Origin: Volutella citrinella
Taxonomy: Eukaryota > Ascomycota > Sordariomycetes > Hypocreales > Nectriaceae
Assembly: GCA_034401135.1 (NCBI GenBank)
Contig: JAWZSP010000008.1
Location: 2,914,001-2,978,000, forward strand
Direction of reading: 5' to 3'
Length of the DNA stretch: 64,000 nucleotides
Position numbers and translations under genes: made by a program. The notes under the pieces were generated by a model that worked only from the letters and a program-made list of their open reading frames with translations, searched no databases and was not told the DNA's origin. Each line of letters starts with the position of its first letter. The first letter of the stretch is position 1. Positions 23,219 to 33,844 of the stretch are shown one piece after another.

Positions 23219-25512
23219 CATTCGTTGTCCGAATTGTGGGGTACCAGCGAGCCTTCTCCTGGTCGACGACAGGAAAGGACTTGACAGTCATGTCGCATCA
23301 ATGGGGTCGGGTTAGCCCCCCCGGTCCGTGGCCCAGCCGAAGACAGCAAAGGGTTATTCCTCGCTACTTCAAAGCAGTTGCTCAGACTCCTGATAGTCGA
23401 TGAATAATATTTATATGCATTACAGTCGCAGGATCAAGCTCGAGTCCTGCAGGAAGCGAAGAAAGGATAACAACATAGATGGATGTGACTCAGAGGCAGT
23501 TCTAGTCAAGGGGAAGAGTTGAGATACGAAGGTCGTGACAAGCTACCACAAAATCTTGTCATTCACTTTGTGTTTAGTTGGTTGCTAGCATTTTTACTCT
23601 AGATAGGAGGTCATTGGCCAGCAGTGTGTGGTTTCGTTCGTGTAGTCGGAGACCTGACGGTCATCGCCAGACAAGTCAGACTTGGACAACCTTAGCGGCT
23701 GTGGCGTCACACGATGTATGTTAGTTCTCTCCGAAGACCGGGTTTCAAATAAACTCCGCAGTTTGGTAGTTGCGATAGCGTCTCTTCTGCTCTAGTTTGC
23801 CCTAGTTCGCTCTGCATCGCACACGGGATCACGCATTGCTGACATACTAGTGCTTGGTCACGTATTCTTTCAATGAATCTTGACCCTTTCTCATATTTTC
23901 CCGAAAAGATACGTCGTGTTCCCATTGAGAACACAATAGAACTCAGAGACATGTGGCCTTTCTCGGCCTTTGTGGCATAGACCATGCGACCAGCATTGCT
24001 CATCCTCAACGCCTTACCCTGCATCCAGACTGATGGCGACAATGAATGCATAAACTTGCTTCAATGCCCCAAGTTGTATCATGTCCAGCATTGCCCACAC
24101 TTGGCAATGCTTAGTGGATTAGTGAGCGAGCCGTCCCTGGGGCTGCTCGGTTCAGCGCGGATGTGTAGGGGAACTGAAACTTTGCACAGTGTGGTGGCTT
24201 TTTGTCAGTGCGGAGCCTGCTCACCGGGTTCAATCGGTACAAGGATACCTGAGCTATGGCCAAGGAAATAAAAAAAGACTAGGACTACCGGTGCTACCTA
24301 AATACACATGGCTGGTGGTACGGCATGCCGAGGTACGGCCCCTGGTGAGCTGTTGCCGAAGCCCGAGTCTGATACGAGGGCAGCAGGACGCGATGCATTT
24401 GAGTACCAATTGGACCATGATTGACCATGATTGTAGCTGCCAAGCCTGCTTCCCTTCACCCGCTGTGAGAGCTTCTGTCCCCTGGCGGGCCTCTTGTCAC
24501 GGGACACGTAATTGGAATGCGGGGTGACCCAGCTGTGCCACTAGCCGTGCCCCTTTTTGCGGGGGAGCCCCATGCCCCTTTTTAGCTAACAGGAATCGAC
24601 GGCCGCTCCCCGTGACGCCCGAAAATCTCAAATCTCAGAGTACGGAGTACATCTGGGTGCTCAGCTGCCGCACTGTGGGGCCAAGTCAGGTGCCGGACGC
24701 ATTTTGAGGCCCTCGTGACAGACCCCTGGGCCGCGCAGCAAGGGTGGTAGCGGTCACGTCACGACGCCGTCAACAACGTGCTCGCTCAGACGGTGTCGTT
24801 GGCTCCTCGCGATGGAGCTGCCTGCTGATTGAGCAATTGTGCATTACTACCACGCAATTGTGGGATTCATGACGCGACAGGCTCAACTGGACAGCTTATG
24901 CACATTGCACAAGCACAGCTGTCTGACAAGTGAGCTCCAACGACAGCTTGATAGACGCCATTGATGCGTTGGACTCGCCATAAGCTACACATACCTCTGC
25001 ACAAGTACAAGTATTTCTAGCGTATGCCTACTACCACCAAGTACTACTAGTAGTAAGTATTTCTACAGCTCGTATCCAAGTACTTTGTACCGTGCATCCC
25101 AAGTATTTTCCTGCTCTGTTGTGCACGCCAGCGGCACAGGTGGCCAAACCCAGCGTCAATTCAACAATTTTTCAGCGAATTGACACCACTTCTCATCTGA
25201 TTCATCACCTAAAAATTTTCAATTCCAAGGATCCTACACACAGTACTGTACTTTGAATGCACCGCGATGCAACTTGGGCCAAGTCTTGGCAGCTATTACC
25301 CAACCGAAACGTAATGAGTATCCACTGCCAAGTACTCGCACGGAGTACATGACGCCGCTACTTTGATCCTGTGGACTGACGCATTCGTGACTCAATGGAA
25401 TCACCCTCCCGACTCAAAGTAAATAAATACTTTCCGTCCGCAGCTGTGATTTTGCCCTGTGAATCGAAAACTAGATTGCATTTCGTCCTTGCTCCCGAAA
25501 ACACAGCCCAAG
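23219..25512. other. Intergenic 2.3 kb, AT-rich with repeated AAGTA words
   Basis: A minus-strand ORF with a true ATG at 24051 (114 codons, to 23707) has no domain and may be a relic or chance. From about 25000 to 25340 the F-box promoter region is crowded with CCAAGTAYT-like and AAGTATTTCTA words. A TACGGAGTAC-type palindrome occurs near 24641, and GCACGGAGTAC near 25337. Confidence 0.4.
25001..25110. repeat. Cluster of CAAGTA/AAGTATTTCTA words
   Basis: Within 110 bases the word AAGTATTTCTA or a near-copy appears at about 25009 and 25055. CCAAGTACT or CCAAGTATT occurs near 25037, 25076 and 25099, and another CCAAGTACT lies at about 25328. TACTACTAGTAGTA near 25042 is palindromic. Spacing is irregular, so it is not a simple tandem repeat. 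Confidence 0.55.
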
Positions 25513-26934
25513 ATGGCTTCCCGTCTTGTTGATCTCCCGGCGGAGGTCCAGCACTCCATTTACAGCCTGCTCGATGTAGGCGACATCTTCTCCTTCGGTC
25601 TCGCCAGCAGAAGCTCCCATTCCCATTCTCAATTCGCCCTGTACTCCCAGATTCATTTGTACGCACCCAAGGGTCAGCGTCTCCGCATCAAATTACTGCT
25701 CCGAACGCTGCTTGCCCGCCCCGAGCTGGCCCAGTATGTGCAGCATGTCGACCTCGAGGAATGGGGTCACAACATGCCCATGCAATGCTCCACTTCAATT
25801 CCACCAAAAGACCAGAAGTATGACGCCCTCGAGCTCGACCCGGAGCTGGTTGAGCAAGCCACCTCATGGGCCTCCAACTTACCGCCCGCCCCCTGGATTG
25901 ACTCTCTTCGGCGTCTGGAGTCGACGGATGCCGAGATGGCTTTCCTGCTCTCCATGCTCCCCAACTTGAGATCTCTCAGCCTCAAGCTCAATTTCACCTA
26001 CGGAACCAAGGTGTTGGGAGAGATGCTGCGGACTGCTGTTTGCGGATTGGACTCGGATTCAGGTCTTCATGGATTCCGAAATCTTCGCCACATCCGTATG
26101 AGTGATGGGCTTTCAGGATATCGAAAGCAGAAGATCAACGACAACGCCGACATCCTCCCGTTCTTTTACATGCCATCAATAACAACCCTATCCATGCCGA
26201 TTCCAAACCGAAGCAGCTTTGATTGGCCTACCCAGGCGCCCAACGCATCATCTCTATCAAGTCTTCAGTTGCATCGGATACGGGAGGATCACCTCGAGTC
26301 CGTCCTCTCAGTTCACAAGGGATTGAAAGAGCTGGTCTGGAATTGTACTTGTGTCGACGGGTATGATCAACTCTTGTCCAAGAGACACATCAACCTCGGC
26401 AAAGTCGGTGCCGCCGTCGCCTCCGTGCGCGATACGCTCGAAGACCTCCGATGCGACGTGAGCACGCCAGTGCTATCACGGTCGTACCACTGCCCACAGC
26501 TCACCTTGCAAGGGTCATTAGAAGGCTTGAGCAGCATGACTCGGCTGAAGAGACTTTCTCTCCCTTGGGTCTATGTCATGGGACAGTTCCCAATGCCCAT
26601 CAAGTCAGTGATCCACACGCTACCCAGCAGCGTGGAGCACATCAGGTTCACAGACGACTTGATGATCCGCAGCGACTTTGTGTGGAACTCATATGCCATC
26701 TACTCAGTGCTCAAGGCTTGGCTTGAGCGCGAGATGGCATCCTTTCCCAATTTACGCACCATTCTACTGGACTTCAATTCCGTGTCGGCTGGTCCGGACG
26801 AGAACTGGTATTACTGTCTAAAAGACATCAAATCTCAAGCTCCGGTAAACATTCTAATATCGAGTAACGGAAGCTGCAATGACGAGGGAGAAAATAATTA
26901 CATCACGATTGGGTTGGGGTCAAACGGAAAATAG
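25513..26934 (+). CDS. F-box-like protein, intronless
   Basis: This is probably the substrate adaptor of an SCF-type ubiquitin ligase. I chose the ATG at 25513, where the F-box begins at once: MASRLVDLPAEVQHSIYSLL followed by DVGDIFSFGLASRSSHSH. The upstream open frame to 25459 has no ATG. The rest is leucine-rich in an irregular LRR-like way (LLSMLPNLRSLSLKLN at about residues 145-160; LRHIRMSDG; LSSLQLHRIREDHL; LKELVWNC; LEDLRCDV; MTRLKRLSLPWVYV), typical of the large fungal F-box families whose targets are unknown. The length is 473 aa, with one continuous exon and no disruption. The gene is convergent with the HET gene. Confidence 0.75.
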   Translation: MASRLVDLPAEVQHSIYSLLDVGDIFSFGLASRSSHSHSQFALYSQIHLYAPKGQRLRIKLLLRTLLARPELAQYVQHVDLEEWGHNMPMQCSTSIPPKDQKYDALELDPELVEQATSWASNLPPAPWIDSLRRLESTDAEMAFLLSMLPNLRSLSLKLNFTYGTKVLGEMLRTAVCGLDSDSGLHGFRNLRHIRMSDGLSGYRKQKINDNADILPFFYMPSITTLSMPIPNRSSFDWPTQAPNASSLSSLQLHRIREDHLESVLSVHKGLKELVWNCTCVDGYDQLLSKRHINLGKVGAAVASVRDTLEDLRCDVSTPVLSRSYHCPQLTLQGSLEGLSSMTRLKRLSLPWVYVMGQFPMPIKSVIHTLPSSVEHIRFTDDLMIRSDFVWNSYAIYSVLKAWLEREMASFPNLRTILLDFNSVSAGPDENWYYCLKDIKSQAPVNILISSNGSCNDEGENNYITIGLGSNGK

Positions 26935-27238
26935 TCATTCTATCGGTTGAAAAGTCTAGCGTTGGTTATATTTAGCCCATCAAGGTGCATCTTAATAGTC
27001 TGAAGCAAAAATAACAGACACGAGGAGCTAAACGTTCCTGGCATTGCTCATGCATCATCTTCTTTCCACATTGGCTTTGTCGTGCATCAGTCCCGCTTCC
27101 GATTTTAACAACCAGTTCCCTTTTCGCAAGACAACTTCATTATACGAGCGAAATCAAGAGCTCTTCCGTATCGCCCTTCTCTTCCACTGACTTTAATAGG
27201 GATTTTGTGGTATCCTTCACGAGCCGTACTCCCACCCG
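26935..27238. other. Gap between convergent F-box and HET genes
   Basis: About 300 bases hold the two 3' UTRs. Nothing else was recognised. Confidence 0.4.
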
Positions 27239-30200
27239 TCAAAAGACATTGCTCTTCTTGCCAGGTACCTTTCTTAGCAAAAGCTGCACTTTGGACCTTG
27301 TAGGCGGTCTCCGATAGCCATATCCCCTCACCGTTTTTCCATCCGGCAATGGCTCAATATCGAAGACATCTAAGTACCAGAGCCCCTCGTCGTCACACCC
27401 AAGTTCTTGATCCTCGCGGTCAAATATGACGTTACCAAATCCCCTGTCACCCGCGGTATATTTTCGAGAAAAGCGCCCTACCCTTCCGCGGATCTGAATT
27501 GAACCGGCAACGCGGTCCTGAGCGTCTGACAACTGGACATCCGAGAAAGAGACATCAGATAGAAGGAAACGCTTGACTCTGGTACGAAACTCTGCAATTG
27601 GGAATGTGATTGGGGTATTAGGCAACGATGCCCATGCCCAAGAAGGGCCTGTTAAAGTGATAGCAGTGGCTGTTGCAGGTTTCCCGGTTCGAACAGCTTT
27701 GGCGAAACTTGGTTTATCGACTGCCCAACAAAGCGTTTCGCCAAATGATTTTCCCTGCCACAAACCTCCCATGAATTTTGAGTCAAGCTGCGATTCCATG
27801 AAACTTGAGATGCCTAGAAACGCTGGAAGACGATCTGATTGGTGCGTCAGGGAGCGGTTGGACGTGTACTCAGTTACCAATTACTGCCATAGGCCTAACC
27901 TTCCGGGTCGACGGGTCTGCACTGGCTCCGAATCGGTCTCGATGCCCCATACGGCGAGCCGTTGTTGCCTATAAGCCAGTATCTCGGCACCATGGCCTTG
28001 AGGAGAGCCACGGCTGCGTTGGAAATTCGGCTCCATGTAATCCACTAGTGCAGTCTCAGTCGCGTATAGTGAAAGACATTCCCATTGTAGCAGACCATTG
28101 CCAAAGTACAGTGTGCGCCTGCTGAGAATCTGTTCCTGCAATGTCCAACCACGCGAATGGACAGGACCCTTGTATGAGGCTTCATCGCTCAGCCAAGTTG
28201 GCACTAGCATAGACACTTTGAGGTGGTCCAGCAGCACCTGCGTCGGCCTCGGTCGCTGGAATGGATTGCTGGCGGTCGGACTTGGCTAAGCGCAACCCGG
28301 GAAGGGGAACTGGCTTGGGCTGTCGGACTCGACGTGGCTGGAAGAGTCCATCTATCGCGTCCGATGATACAAGGCTGGACAGCGTCACTGTAGCCCGTGC
28401 ATAGATATTCTGCATCTGGGCAGCTTCACGGGCCCAGTCCTCCTCATCATCTTGAATAATGCATAGCGCATCGACCCACAGGTATTGAATGCCCAATTCC
28501 CTGGAGGCTAGGATGGCCTCTTGAATAGTCAGTGGAAGAGTAGGGAGATTGATTGACGCGCCATGGGCCTTGAGATTCGCCTTTACTGTCTTGACAGTCT
28601 TTGATGTTCCCCAACAATATGATAGAACACAGTATGAAGCCCTTTCTCCATTTGCCTGTTGCAGAAAAGGTGTTGAATTTTCGCTGCCGACATTGATAAT
28701 CCGCGTCGGAAGAAGAGGGGCCTCATTTGCAGCAGCTGCTTGACATGATGGATGACTTGAGGATGATTGACAGTCGTCTAGCCAATGTCGGGCTACTTGA
28801 AAAGCACTGCTTGATGCTGTTCCTTCAGTTCCTTCTGGGGAACAGAATACAGACAGAGTACTTTCTAAGGTTCAGTATCTCGTGAGCATTTCGACCTCGT
28901 GCTGGCGGTATGAAGCTAATACATACCTGTTAGGCTGCTTACGTCAATGTTTCGACGGCTTATGTAGTATCCTTTATACCTTACACACATCCTGCTTCCC
29001 TTCAAATGAACCCTCACTGGCGGCGTGGCTTCTTCTTTGTCTTTTGCATCCTGCTTATACTCAGACCAATGGGGATTTCGATTCTCCTCAGGTTCCTTGC
29101 TGTGGCACGGATGAGAATGCAGACTTGCGTCCAGCACATCAGCAATGACACCACACATCGGGCAGCCATGCTTAGCAGAGGCTTGCAAAGCATCCACGGA
29201 TGACAGTACGAGATCCTTTCCAATGTCTAGACTCTCAAGCTCGGCATAGGCAGGCTCAGCAAGCTGCTGAAAGTCCCAGCACTTGGTACAAAATGCGTTC
29301 GGAAGTACTGGTGATTGCCAACCGGCCAAGTCGTAAAGGGCACTGAAAAAAAAGTTGATGACGCTTCCACAAAGATCTGGATTATACTGGGCAGCTTGAA
29401 GAGCGCCATGGCATTCTTGCTGGCGTAGTATGTGTTGATATAGTTGGAGACAATCCGATGGGGGAAACATATGTCTACTGGATGACGCAGAAAGCAGCCT
29501 CTGGGCGAGCTGGCGGCTTCCGTTGCCAATCACATCGGACGGGTCGCTTCTGCCACATGGCATTGAAGGATTTGCACCATGGGCAAGCAGAATCGTCAAT
29601 GCCGGCAATTGTCGGTCTAGAAGGGTAAGATCAAATGGGCACCATCCCCCCATGGAGGGCTTATTTACTGACGCCCCGGCAGTCACCAGGGCACGAAAAA
29701 GCGTTACATCACCATTGAATAGCAACACTTGAAGAGCTGTGAGGTGCCCTTGGCTCACAATCTCTCGACTCTCGGGCTGCGTGTGATCTTGAACCGTCTG
29801 CACGATAGTTTCGGCATCCAGATCAGCCCCATTGGCGATGAGGAACTCGACTGTGGCGGAACGGTGCCGGGAAATGTACATGGCCTCGAGGAGGGGTGTT
29901 CTGCCCAAGGCATTGCGTATATTGGCGTCGGCTCCATGTTCTAATAGCAGAGAAGCCGAGACGTAATCGCCGAGGAAGAGTGCGCGGTGTAGGGGTGTGT
30001 TCCAGTGCGGCCATGCCAGTTGATGGGGAGTCCCAGCCTCGGTTACGCAGCCCCAACCTTGCATCCAGTAGGCAATATCTTCAGGGGAGAGCGGGGCGTT
30101 TGGGTCCAACCCGGTGGCAAGGGCCTCTCTGAGAGGTTGCACTTCGTGAGCATCGAGCCACTGCTTCTCTTCGGCTGCATCTCCTGGATAGACAGTTTTG

Positions 30201-30346
30201 GGTCGATAAGTCTCCTCGCAAGAAAATCGTCGAGGATATTTTTGTTTAGAAGATGGATCGCGGAGCCAGTTCATGGCATTGAGCAGCCGTGTTGGAGTTG
30301 GGAGGTTGCTCGGGCGATGCAGGCATTTTCGCTCCTCATCCCACAT
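27239..30346 (-). pseudogene. Ankyrin repeat-HET domain fusion, HET part disrupted
   Basis: This is one long reading unit. ATG at 30346 begins about 473 codons: ankyrin repeats (TPLHRALFLGDYVSASLLLEH; GRTPLLEAMYI; LTALQVLLFNGDVTLFRAL; LPALTILLAHGAN) at about residues 100-270, then a cysteine region, FCTKCWDFQQL and KHGCPMCGVIADVL, typical of the segment before HET domains. A 62-bp intron at 28865-28926 leads to HWLDDCQSSS, LPTRIINVGS, YCVLSYCWG and YLWVDALCIIQDDEEDW, hallmarks of HET, which triggers heterokaryon incompatibility cell death. Near 28182-28240 the frame changes (before GPVHSRGWTLQEQ) without a good intron. At 27881-27883 a TAA interrupts LWQ/LVTEYTSNRSLT. The HET C-terminal part then runs to 27239. 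I read it as a decayed allele; a cryptic 34-bp or 84-bp intron pair is the alternative. Confidence 0.75.
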
Positions 30347-30639
30347 AATGAGGGTATTTTCGTTGTCGGGGGGGAAGAAAGGTGTTTGGTTTGGTGTGCG
30401 TGTGGTGTGAAGGCGCTAACGGGTTACAGAATTAATGCAGTGCTGTGAATATAGAGAGATTCTACTGCTCAGCCCCATCACATCAGGCCACTTTGATGTC
30501 ATGGCGCAGTGCATCAGCCTCACAAGGCAAACACTGCTTATGTCTTTAACCTACAGCCAAGGCGCTCGGTGCCCCAGATAGGCCTGTTTGTGCATATACC
30601 GAAGATGCTCAGCTGATAGGGTGCCTGTCCCAGTAGACC
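30347..30639. other. Promoter side of the ankyrin-HET gene
   Basis: About 290 bases with no ORF of note. A TGAATATAGAG stretch lies near 30446. Confidence 0.35.
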
Positions 30640-31060
30640 CTAAATGAATTCAAAACCAGCCGTTGCCCAAGAGTCGGCCTTACTTGGGACTCCAAGGTCC
30701 TTGATATCTGCGATTCATGTTACTTGCCTTATGAATGGGCCCGCGACAACCCAGATGATGATGCTGATAAATACCGCTTCAATTACGGAGATGGCAACGA
30801 GGATCTCGAAGCCATGACGATAACTTGAAGTAGGCCCGCTGAACGCATGCTATCATACCGCCTGGGCCAAGGAGGCATGTCTCAAAGTATATTGGTGTCT
30901 TCGCTAGCAGCCCCCAGACACCGAGCCTATTCACTAGCGCGTCTCGGATCTAGGCCATTGTTGGAGCCAATATCCATCTGAGGCATAATAACCCGGTTTA
31001 TAAGGGTGGTATCTGGTATGTCGAGGGCCAGCCCAGGGGGGGCAACTACACGACGGCGGT
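30640..31060 (+). pseudogene. Gene relic, possibly DUF4246-like
   Basis: Three protein-like pieces follow each other on the plus strand without a start codon and with stops between. Codons at about 30640-30829 read RCPRVGLTWDSK, then DICDSCYLPYEWARD and RFNYGDGNEDLEAM, ending in TGA. In a shifted frame at about 30831-30898 comes GPLNACYHTAWAKEACLKVY. At about 30976-31035 comes HNNPVYKGGIWYVEG, which resembles the conserved P-x-Y-x-GG-x-WHxEG core of fungal DUF4246 proteins. Order and strand agree with a single ancestral gene broken by frameshifts and losses. The DUF4246 link rests mainly on the last motif, from memory of the family. Confidence 0.35.
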
Positions 31061-31314
31061 GCTATACAGACGACCATGGTGACTCACGCCGAATGCGTGC
31101 CAACAATGAATCAGCTCCTCTCAGTTTGCTGACCAGGCAGCGTCGTGCCCCTAGTGGAGCGGTTGGACTAGCGCTTATTCACAGTCACCGGGTGAACAGT
31201 CGGACCGCTAGGCAGGGCTGAAGTGGCCGGGGTAGGGCTGGATGATAAACGGTCTTTGTGCCCGGGAATCACAGCCTCAGTTCGAAACCTTCAGTCATCT
31301 ACTATTCAAGCAAG

Positions 31315-32088
31315 ATGCACTCCAAGCAAGAAGCTGCTGGAGATGGCGCCTCTGGCCATGCGTCGACGACTCGGCCAGCTCCGCTTGCAGTCCTACCGCA
31401 TGAGCCCCTACCCCTCGACTCCTTGACCCGCGTCAATGGGGATGATAGTGGTGGCTTCTATGGGCGTTTCGATGCCCAGTCGCTTGCGTCTCGGGCGGCT
31501 GCCTACATCTGCTCGGGCTCAGATGCAAACCAGGAGCCTCTGCTGCCTATCCTGCTCGACTTCCTTTCCAAGGCTGAGGAAGACTGCATAGCAGAGGCTG
31601 CAAAGGCTGGCAACCCTACAGATCAAGCTACACATTCCTGCTGGCTGTGCATTCGCCTCACGACACCAACTGATGAATGGGGTGTCCCACGATGGCATAC
31701 GGACGGCAACATGTTCGACTGCCAATGCCCTAATCCCGTGCCGCATTCCAAGTACGCCACCACGCTCCTGGGCCCATCAACCAGGGTATTGGAAACGAAC
31801 CAAGCCGCCACCTCAATTCTGGAAAAGGGATCCGAGACAGGACGGCCTTGGGACCAGAACGACCCTGATCCTGAACTGGCACAGCGGCTGGCCGAGTATC
31901 CGCAGGCCTCCATCGCGTTGGGGCAAGCCATCCGGTTCAGCTGGGGCCAGCGAGACTCACCTATCCATTCCGAGCCAGACTCGAGTGGCCAAGATCGGGT
32001 CTTTGTTTCTCTTCTCTTTGGGAGCGAAGCTGAGCTGCGAGATATGTGTGAATTCAGGGAGGAGCAGTACGGGATTTGGTATCCGTAA
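31315..32088 (+). CDS. Putative non-heme iron (cupin/2OG-like) oxygenase
   Basis: This is an intronless protein of 257 aa. I use the ATG at 31315 (MHSKQEAAGDGASGH); the longer open frame from 31258 has no ATG. The middle contains VPRWHTDGNMF, an H-x-D pair as in Fe(II)/2-oxoglutarate oxygenases. It is followed by KYATTLLGPSTRVL, later SPIHSEP with a candidate distal His, and DRVFVSLLFG with a nearby Arg. That H-x-D...H...R order fits the facial triad plus 2OG anchor, but overall family similarity is weak, so function is inferred. The N-terminal 40 residues are low complexity. There is no signal peptide, so it is likely cytosolic. It follows the relic on the same strand, and the hydrophobin lies downstream. 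Confidence 0.6.
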   Translation: MHSKQEAAGDGASGHASTTRPAPLAVLPHEPLPLDSLTRVNGDDSGGFYGRFDAQSLASRAAAYICSGSDANQEPLLPILLDFLSKAEEDCIAEAAKAGNPTDQATHSCWLCIRLTTPTDEWGVPRWHTDGNMFDCQCPNPVPHSKYATTLLGPSTRVLETNQAATSILEKGSETGRPWDQNDPDPELAQRLAEYPQASIALGQAIRFSWGQRDSPIHSEPDSSGQDRVFVSLLFGSEAELRDMCEFREEQYGIWYP

Positions 32089-32546
32089 TGGTTGTCGTTA
32101 TGATTGAAGGACTACCGACACAACAAGTTTATCACGGCCTGCCGAGTCATCTGTCAGCAGGCATTCAAACCTGCCGTTTGCCCCCCTGCACTGTCCATAG
32201 AATGATAAGACTGGACATTTTAGCTAGCACTCAGAATGATACCATTCCCCCCACGGAGCCTGATGGCATGTCTGCTTCCTTTTCGGCTTCATTCTCCAAG
32301 GTGGTCACAATAGCCAGGGGTGGAGCAGAAGGCAGAGGAGCAGGAGACAGCGATCAACAGAATGATATATATTTCACGGCGACATCTTCAAGAGGAGCAC
32401 CAAGCGCAGTGTACTAAGAGACCAGACAGACTCGAGCACAGCATTCAGATTGGTGTGTGCAGTGCATTAAAGAGGAATATATTTACCCGATTTGATCGCA
32501 TAACCGTGACCGGTTTGCGCAGACCCAGGAGACGTTTGTTGTGCCA
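32089..32546. other. 3' region of the putative oxygenase gene
   Basis: No gene was recognised in these roughly 460 bases; ORFs are fragments. Confidence 0.35.
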
Positions 32547-32684
32547 TCAAGTCATGGAAATATTGGTGATAATCCTCTTCACGGCCTCGTCCAGATTGTC
32601 GAGGAAGCCAAGTGGGGCGCCATCAGGTTCAGCTCCGTTTTTGACCAACCAGCAGGCGCGCATTTGCTCTGGATTCAGGTACGG
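32547..32684 (-). pseudogene. Isolated C-terminal exon or gene relic on the minus strand
   Basis: Read on the minus strand, 32684-32547 is an open, strongly protein-like frame: PYLNPEQMRACWLVKNG, then AEPDGAPLGFLDNLDEAVKR, ending IITNISMT and TGA. It has no start. Upstream on the same strand a second frame, 32919-32731, carries EMVKGANSKAPGEIGAM but ends in a stop, and no splice joins the two cleanly. It looks like the 3' end of a degraded gene; the family is not recognised. It overlaps the hydrophobin promoter region, which argues that it is dead. Confidence 0.35.
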
Positions 32685-32962
32685 CTTGTGTGAGCTGGGA
32701 CAGCCTCATTTCGGGTGCATGCGCTTGGAGCTAGCGTGGCAGACTATTGGCAGTAGTCAACAAAAACAATGTTTTGATAGGTCTAGATCGCAAGAGCTGA
32801 GGCGACAGCAGATCGCTATTTTCGGCCATCGCCCCTATTTCACCAGGAGCTTTGGAGTTTGCTCCCTTCACCATCTCAATAGTATTGATTGGCATTGCCA
32901 CGCCGTGATCTGGCAGCATTCTCCATAGTAGTCACGATACTCCACCACCCGACCCATTCAAG

Positions 32963-33844
32963 ATGCACCTCACTGTGGCTCTCTTCCCCGGGCTCCTTGG
33001 CGCTGCCTTGGCTGGGCGCTGTCGCCCATCAACCACACTGGGCCAAGAGTCTTCGTCACTGGAACCCACGTCGAGCTATACCCAAACACAGCCGACTGAC
33101 GCGACGAGCTCCGAGACGGCGACAGAAAGCGAAACCACCACTGTTGACACGACCGAGTCTGTGACTGTATCGATTACCTTGTCGACTGAGACGTCGACGG
33201 AATCCACAACCGAACCCGACACAACCACTACCACAATCGAGTCCACAACAGAGTCAACGACTGACGCTGTCACCACGGACGCTACTACTGAAGCAACCAC
33301 TACCACGATCGAGTCCACGACTGATGCCGCCAGTACCACCGCTGAAACAACCGAAACCACCGACTTCACGACAGCAACAGAGTCAACAACCGATGCCGCC
33401 AGTACAACTGAAACCACCGAATTCACCACGACATTTACAACTGAATCATTGACCACTTTTGCCACATCAACGACAGCCGCACCCGCAAACCAGTGTCCTG
33501 CGAACAATCGCCTCTGTTGTCAAAAGCTTACAACCGCAAAAGATCCGGTTGCTGGTCTTATCATTAGCTTACTCGGTATTGTTGTGAAGGACCTCACCAC
33601 ACAGGTTGGACTCACATGTAAGGACGGAGCGTCTCCAAACCATGCGATCCAGGCTGACTTCTTTCTCACAGGCAGCCCTCTTCCCAACGGTGGGACCTGC
33701 CAAGCACAATCGCTTTGCTGCAACAATAACTCATTTGTAAGTCCACTCCTCCATCAAGCTTGTAATTGTTAGCTGCATGGGTACTGATGGTTCATTTTGC
33801 TCGAACAGAATGGTCTCATTGCACTCGACTGCAAACCCCTTTGA
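32963..33844 (+). CDS. Class I-type hydrophobin with long Thr/Ser-rich stalk
   Basis: This is a secreted, surface-active cell wall protein. ATG at 32963 gives a signal peptide (MHLTVALFPGLLGAALA). Residues 35-175 are almost entirely Thr, Ser, Glu and Asp in imperfect repeats (TTTIESTTES, TTDAASTTETTE), likely heavily O-glycosylated. The hydrophobin domain follows with eight cysteines: C-x6-CC (CPANNRLCC), 32 residues to C, 26 residues to C, C-x5-CC (CQAQSLCC), 12 residues to the last C. A 72-bp intron at 33737-33808 precedes the final exon NGLIALDCKPL. The total is 269 aa, whereas hydrophobins are usually 80-160 aa; the stalk accounts for the difference. The domain spacing is class I-like, with the fourth loop slightly long. 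The acidic stalk could project the domain from the wall. Confidence 0.88.
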
